The notes beneath the pieces were generated by a model. The model ran no database searches. It was not told where the DNA came from and worked only from the letters and a program-made list of their open reading frames with translations. This document shows, in pieces, positions 60,617 to 64,000 of a DNA stretch of 64,000 nucleotides. The position numbers were made by a program, and so were the translations under genes. The stretch is from contig DLGT01000140.1 in assembly GCA_002482845.1 (NCBI GenBank), positions 2,001 to 66,000 on the forward strand. The letters run 5' to 3'. Position 1 is the first letter of the stretch, and every line of letters starts with the position of its first letter. The stretch comes from Saprospiraceae bacterium UBA7687 (GTDB lineage: Bacteria > Bacteroidota > Bacteroidia > Chitinophagales > Saprospiraceae).

Positions 60617-62899
60617 ATGTCGAAAAGAATAATTCTTACCATAATTTCTGGTATTTTTATGTGTGTGTCTGCGATGGCTCAGAATGGAACCATAAGGGGA
60701 AATGTGTACGAAAAAGAAACAGGAAACCCTATCGTTTACTGTAATGTGCAGATAGAAGGCACCAAATTGGGTGCTACTACAGACCTTGATGGTTTTTACG
60801 TTATCTCTAATGTGCCGCCAGGAGAATACAAATTAGTTGCAACTTATGTTGGTTTTGATAGTATTTCTGCATTTGTTAAAGTGAGAACGTCTTCTGTAGT
60901 TTATCAGGCATTGACGATGGTTGAAAATTCCATACAACTTGGTGAAGTAAGCATTTCTGCTGCAAAAGAAGTTTCCAGAACAACTGTAAATATTTCTCAA
61001 GTATCCGTATCTCCAAAACAGATTAAGTCTTTACCTTCCGTAGGTGGTGAAGCGGATATTGTTCAGTATCTTCAGGTAATCCCAGGTATTGTATCCACAG
61101 GTGATCAAGGTGGTCAAATATACATACGTGGTGGATCGCCAGTGCAAAACAAGATACTCCTTGATGGGCTAAATATTTTTAACCCATTCCACTCTATAGG
61201 TTTTTATTCTGTTTTCGAGACAGAACTTATCAAAAACGTTGATGTACTTACAGGCGGTTTTGGTGCAGAATATGGAGGTAGGACATCAGCTATCGTTGAC
61301 ATCAAGACAAGAGAAGGGAATAAAACTAGAACGAGTGGATTTCTAAGTGGCGGCCCATTTATGGTCAAAGCCTTAGTGGAAGGCCCAATCTCTAAGTTTA
61401 AAGAAGGTGGATCTTCTGTTTCATATGTGTTGACTGCAAAAAAATCATTAATAGAAGAGACATCTAAATCATTGTACGCTTACGCAGCGGAGAATGACTC
61501 TATTGGGTTACCATTCAAATTTCAAGATTTCTATGGTAAAGTTTCTATTAATACATCTAACGGAAGTAGAATTAATTTGTTTGGTTTCAACTTTAATGAT
61601 GCTTACCAAAATCCTTTACTTGCAACTATTGATTGGAAAAACTCAGGTGGTGGTGTCAATTTTAGTTTGATACCATCTGGCAGTAATATATTAGTAAGTG
61701 GTTTGGTAGGTTTTTCTACTTATAATGTAGGTATCAAAGAATTGGATGCTGAACCACGTACATCGGATATTGATGAATTGACAGCAAATATTGACTTTAC
61801 ATTTTTTGGAGAGAAGAGTGAAGTGAAATATGGTTTAGAGATAAAAAGTATTCGTACTGATTTTGAATTCGTAAATCCATTTGGCAATCGTCTAAAACAA
61901 GAGCAAAACACCACAGAGCTTGGTTTTTATGGTAAATATAGACAAATCTTAGGTAAATTGATCATCGAGCCTTCTGCAAGAATTCAATATTATGCTGCCT
62001 TAGGAGAAACGACTTTTGAACCAAGACTTGGTTTAAAGTATAATATTAATGATAATTTGAGATTCAAGGCTGCTGCAGGTAGATATACCCAAAACTTGTT
62101 AAGCACATCCAATGAAAGAGACGTTGTCAATCTTTTTAATGGTTTCTTGACTGGGCCTGAGGGACAAGTACAAGGGTTTGATGGACAAAATATTAAAAAC
62201 AAAATTCAAACTTCACGTCATTTAGTAGGAGGATTTGAATATGACTTAACCAAAAATATTCAGATAAATATAGAAGGTTACTATAAAGATTTCCCCCAGA
62301 TTATTGTAGTCAATCGTAACAAAGTAGGAGTCGAACAAGCGGATTATGCCATCGAAACAGGTGAAGCTTATGGTGTGGATTTTTCAATTAAATATGACTT
62401 AAAACGACTTTATTTATGGGCTACTTATTCTCATGGATATGTTAATAGGAATGATGGCGAACAAGTTTACCCTACTGTATTTGACAGAAGACATAATGTG
62501 AATATGCTTGCTACGTACGATCTTGATAAAGATGCATCATGGCAAATAAGTGCGAGATGGAATATGGGATCAGGATTTCCATTTACAAAAACAAAGGGTT
62601 TCTATAATTACCAAGATTATCAAGGTGGTGTCGGCACAGAATATGAAACGAATAATCCAAATAATATAGGCGTCTTGTATTCAGATACCCGTAATGGAGG
62701 TAGACTTCCATACTATCATAGACTAGATCTGTCTGTGACTAAAAAGATTAAATTTTCTAAACATACAGGAGTAGAACTAAACGTTAGTGTCACAAATGCT
62801 TACGATAGACCTAATATTTTCTATTTTGATAGATTGAATTACGAAAGGGTAGACCAATTGCCTATCTTGCCAAGTGCAAGCGCAAAATTTTATTTCTAA
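60617..62899 (+). CDS. TonB-dependent receptor with carboxypeptidase-like domain
   Basis: 760 residues from ATG-60617. Signal peptide (IILTIISGIFMCVSAMAQ), carboxypeptidase-like domain (TIRGNVYEKETGNPIVYCNVQIEGTKLGATTDLDGFYVISNVPPGEYKLVATYVGF), plug (GDQGGQIYIRGGSPVQNKILLDGLNIFNPFHSIG... VDVLTGGFGAEYGGRTSAIVDIKTREG) and a barrel ending in LPSASAKFYF. It is among the conserved core receptors of Bacteroidota (FecA/Omp of unknown substrate), located between leuS and rpsP. The initial ORF start at 60593 is within the promoter box and not used. Confidence 0.94.
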   Translation: MSKRIILTIISGIFMCVSAMAQNGTIRGNVYEKETGNPIVYCNVQIEGTKLGATTDLDGFYVISNVPPGEYKLVATYVGFDSISAFVKVRTSSVVYQALTMVENSIQLGEVSISAAKEVSRTTVNISQVSVSPKQIKSLPSVGGEADIVQYLQVIPGIVSTGDQGGQIYIRGGSPVQNKILLDGLNIFNPFHSIGFYSVFETELIKNVDVLTGGFGAEYGGRTSAIVDIKTREGNKTRTSGFLSGGPFMVKALVEGPISKFKEGGSSVSYVLTAKKSLIEETSKSLYAYAAENDSIGLPFKFQDFYGKVSINTSNGSRINLFGFNFNDAYQNPLLATIDWKNSGGGVNFSLIPSGSNILVSGLVGFSTYNVGIKELDAEPRTSDIDELTANIDFTFFGEKSEVKYGLEIKSIRTDFEFVNPFGNRLKQEQNTTELGFYGKYRQILGKLIIEPSARIQYYAALGETTFEPRLGLKYNINDNLRFKAAAGRYTQNLLSTSNERDVVNLFNGFLTGPEGQVQGFDGQNIKNKIQTSRHLVGGFEYDLTKNIQINIEGYYKDFPQIIVVNRNKVGVEQADYAIETGEAYGVDFSIKYDLKRLYLWATYSHGYVNRNDGEQVYPTVFDRRHNVNMLATYDLDKDASWQISARWNMGSGFPFTKTKGFYNYQDYQGGVGTEYETNNPNNIGVLYSDTRNGGRLPYYHRLDLSVTKKIKFSKHTGVELNVSVTNAYDRPNIFYFDRLNYERVDQLPILPSASAKFYF

Positions 62900-62902
62900 T
62901 TG

Positions 62903-62933
62903 TTTGGATATTCAGATTATTGTTTTACCTTTG
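62903..62933 (+). promoter_or_regulatory. Promoter of rpsP
   Basis: TTTG (62903-62906), 19 bp, TACCTTTG (62926-62933). This is an exact match to the Bacteroidota -33/-7 consensus (TTTG and TAnnTTTG). The start would lie about 70 nt upstream of ATG-63011 and include the leader hairpin. Confidence 0.75.
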
Positions 62934-62943
62934 CGCCCGTTAA

Positions 62944-62978
62944 AAACCTGACGACTGTTATACGGTGTACTCAGGTTT
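62944..62978 (+). promoter_or_regulatory. Leader hairpin upstream of rpsP
   Basis: AAACCTGA (62944-62951) pairs with TCAGGTTT (62971-62978), 19-nt loop. The same arm sequences form the rpsP terminator at 63781-63815. Could be a leader structure for autoregulation; unproven. Confidence 0.5.
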
Positions 62979-63010
62979 GGTTATTCATATAAAAAATAAA
63001 AATTTTAACA

Positions 63011-63715
63011 ATGGCAGTAAAAATGAGATTGTCTAGAAAAGGACGTGCAAAAGCACCATTTTACCACATAGTAATTGCAGATGCAAGATCTCCTAGAGAT
63101 GGTAAATTTATCGAAAAAATTGGTACATACAATCCTATGACTAAGCCAGCAACTATTGAAATTGATAGAAATGCAGCTTACGATTGGTTGACTAAAGGTG
63201 CACAACCTACAGACACTGTAAAAGCGATTCTAAGATTCAAAGGTGTATATTACAAAAAACACCTTATGCGTGGTGTGAAAAAAGGCGCTATGACTGTAGA
63301 GCAGGCTGACACACTATGGCAACAATGGATTGATGCTAAAGAAGGCAAAATCAGCACAAGAAGAGCTCAAACAGCAGCAGATCTTGAAGCATTCAGAAAA
63401 TTAGTTTCTGGTGAAGCTAAAAAAGTTAAAGCTCCAGTAGCAGACGAAAGTGCAAACGAAGCAGCAGAAGCATTTAAAGTTACTGAAGATGTAGTAGAAG
63501 CTCCCGTAGTAGAAGAAATTGCTCCAGCAGTGGAAGAAGTTGTAGAAGCAGCTCCAGCAGTGGAAGAAGTTGCACCAGTTGTAGAAGAAGCAGTAGCAAC
63601 AGAAGAAGCAGCTCCAGAAGTTGTAGAAGAAGTTGTTGCGGCAGGAGAAGAAGTAACTCCAGAAGTTGCGACTGAAGAAGCACCAGAAGAAACAAAAACA
63701 GAAGAAGAAGCTTAA
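63011..63715 (+). CDS. rpsP: 30S ribosomal protein S16 with acidic C-terminal extension
   Basis: 234 residues. The canonical S16 fold occupies about residues 1-85 (MAVKMRLSRKGRAKAPFYHIVIADARSPRDGKFIEKIGTYNPMTKPATIEIDRNAAYDWLTKGAQPTDTVKAILRFKGVYYKKHLM). It continues with a helical segment typical of the Bacteroidota version, and after residue about 120 with a low-complexity Ala/Glu/Val/Pro repeat (APAVEEVAPVVEEAVATEEAAPEVVEEVV). Usual S16 is 80-150 residues, so the tail is unusually long. The extension is highly acidic and probably disordered. It has a consensus promoter, a leader hairpin and a terminator at 63781-63818. Component of the 30S subunit. Confidence 0.97.
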   Translation: MAVKMRLSRKGRAKAPFYHIVIADARSPRDGKFIEKIGTYNPMTKPATIEIDRNAAYDWLTKGAQPTDTVKAILRFKGVYYKKHLMRGVKKGAMTVEQADTLWQQWIDAKEGKISTRRAQTAADLEAFRKLVSGEAKKVKAPVADESANEAAEAFKVTEDVVEAPVVEEIAPAVEEVVEAAPAVEEVAPVVEEAVATEEAAPEVVEEVVAAGEEVTPEVATEEAPEETKTEEEA

Positions 63716-63780
63716 TAAGTTCTTTTTCATAGACATATCATCCATTTATTGGATAGCGAATATCTTAGGATATTCAACCA

Positions 63781-63818
63781 AAAACCTGATAAAACCGAAA
63801 ATTTTATCAGGTTTTCTT
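63781..63818 (+). terminator. Terminator of rpsP
   Basis: AAAACCTGATAAAA (63781-63794) and TTTTATCAGGTTTT (63802-63815), followed by CTTTT. Its arms share AACCTGA/TCAGGTT with the leader hairpin. Confidence 0.88.
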
Positions 63819-63987
63819 TTATCATTTAGATTTTAAATTAAATGAATAATTTATAAATAAAATTTAAATGTAATTTTTAAGTTATTGAATACTAGTATTT
63901 AATGTAGATTCGTTATTATTTAGTATTAGTCTTCAATATGGTGTTTAAAATTTTTATTTACTTAATTTACAAAAAAAATATTTGAAT

Positions 63988-64000
63988 ATGGAAGCTTTAT
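63988..64000 (+). CDS. Possible start of the next gene at the window edge
   Basis: ATG-63988 followed by GAA GCT TTA (Met-Glu-Ala-Leu) runs off the window. The preceding 170 bp are AT-rich with no gene. Too short to identify; whether it is a real start is uncertain. Confidence 0.25.

Noticed and set aside
63401..63745. Minus-strand ORFs rich in Phe/Cys or Leu over the rpsP tail
   Set aside because: They are antisense shadows of the Glu/Ala/Val-rich S16 extension.
1..64000. tRNA, rRNA or known riboswitch
   Set aside because: Reading both strands by eye I found no cloverleaf T-arm pattern, rRNA-like stretch or familiar aptamer. A covariance-model scan is needed to exclude small ones.

Overview
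The window reads as a low-GC chromosomal segment of a Bacteroidota, most like the Saprospiria-type environmental lineages. The evidence is four SusC/FecA-type outer-membrane receptors with N-terminal carboxypeptidase-like domains, type IX secretion (T9SS) C-terminal sorting domains (32440-33915, 35459-37405 and an antisense relic at 35149-35373), LytS/LytTR two-component pairs, 2TM-domain proteins, WG-repeat and ELWxxDGT-repeat secreted proteins, TAnnTTTG promoter boxes, and an S16 protein with an acidic tail. I see no rRNA, tRNA, insertion sequence or CRISPR array. A genus cannot be named from this sequence.

Layout. 0-2.3 kb: arsenic resistance block (broken arsR, acr3, arsC-like). 2.3-7.4 kb: TPR-DUF2971 protein and a LytTR regulator / 2TM protein / LytS-2TM kinase operon. 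7.4-13.3 kb: DUF2141 protein, small retropepsin-like protein, TonB receptor, WG-repeat and pentapeptide-repeat proteins. 13.7-19.5 kb: a giant 15-residue-repeat protein ending in an S74 chaperone domain, followed closely by a NarL-type regulator and its TPR sensor kinase. 19.7-25.7 kb: GH3 enzyme, S41 peptidase and a propeller lipoprotein, with relics of a duplication. 25.7-37.4 kb: lipoproteins, sigma factor SigZ, a CC-doublet cysteine-rich protein, a metalloprotease and an ELWxxDGT protein, with several decayed genes. 37.7-39.5 kb: three-gene membrane-protein operon. 39.7-40.7 kb: an extraordinary non-coding array of about 44 degenerate units in 21-bp phase. 40.7-46.9 kb: LytTR/LytS pair, a membrane protein, a YHYH lipoprotein and a TonB receptor. 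47.3-50.4 kb: cysteine-plug TonB receptor plus ArsM arsenite methyltransferase. 50.6-57.3 kb: lipoproteins, DUF3050, BatE-like protein with an ABC exporter pair, DUF4407. 57.5-64 kb: leuS, TonB receptor, rpsP.

How they work together. Arsenic handling occurs twice (efflux/reduction at the left edge, methylation at 50 kb). Two LytS/LytTR systems are present, and candidate LytTR-type operators (9-bp direct repeats at 21-bp spacing) lie upstream of the DUF2141 gene and of two TonB receptors, suggesting a cell-surface regulon. The 21-bp array, whose period equals both two DNA helical turns and the LytTR half-site spacing, sits beside one of the LytTR genes. It is the best candidate for something undescribed. 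Other structures worth following are a dispersed hairpin element (7.5 and 57.3 kb), a covarying palindrome (13.6 and 35.0 kb), a 61-bp duplicated leader in front of both arsenic genes, and the cysteine-doublet protein opposite SigZ.
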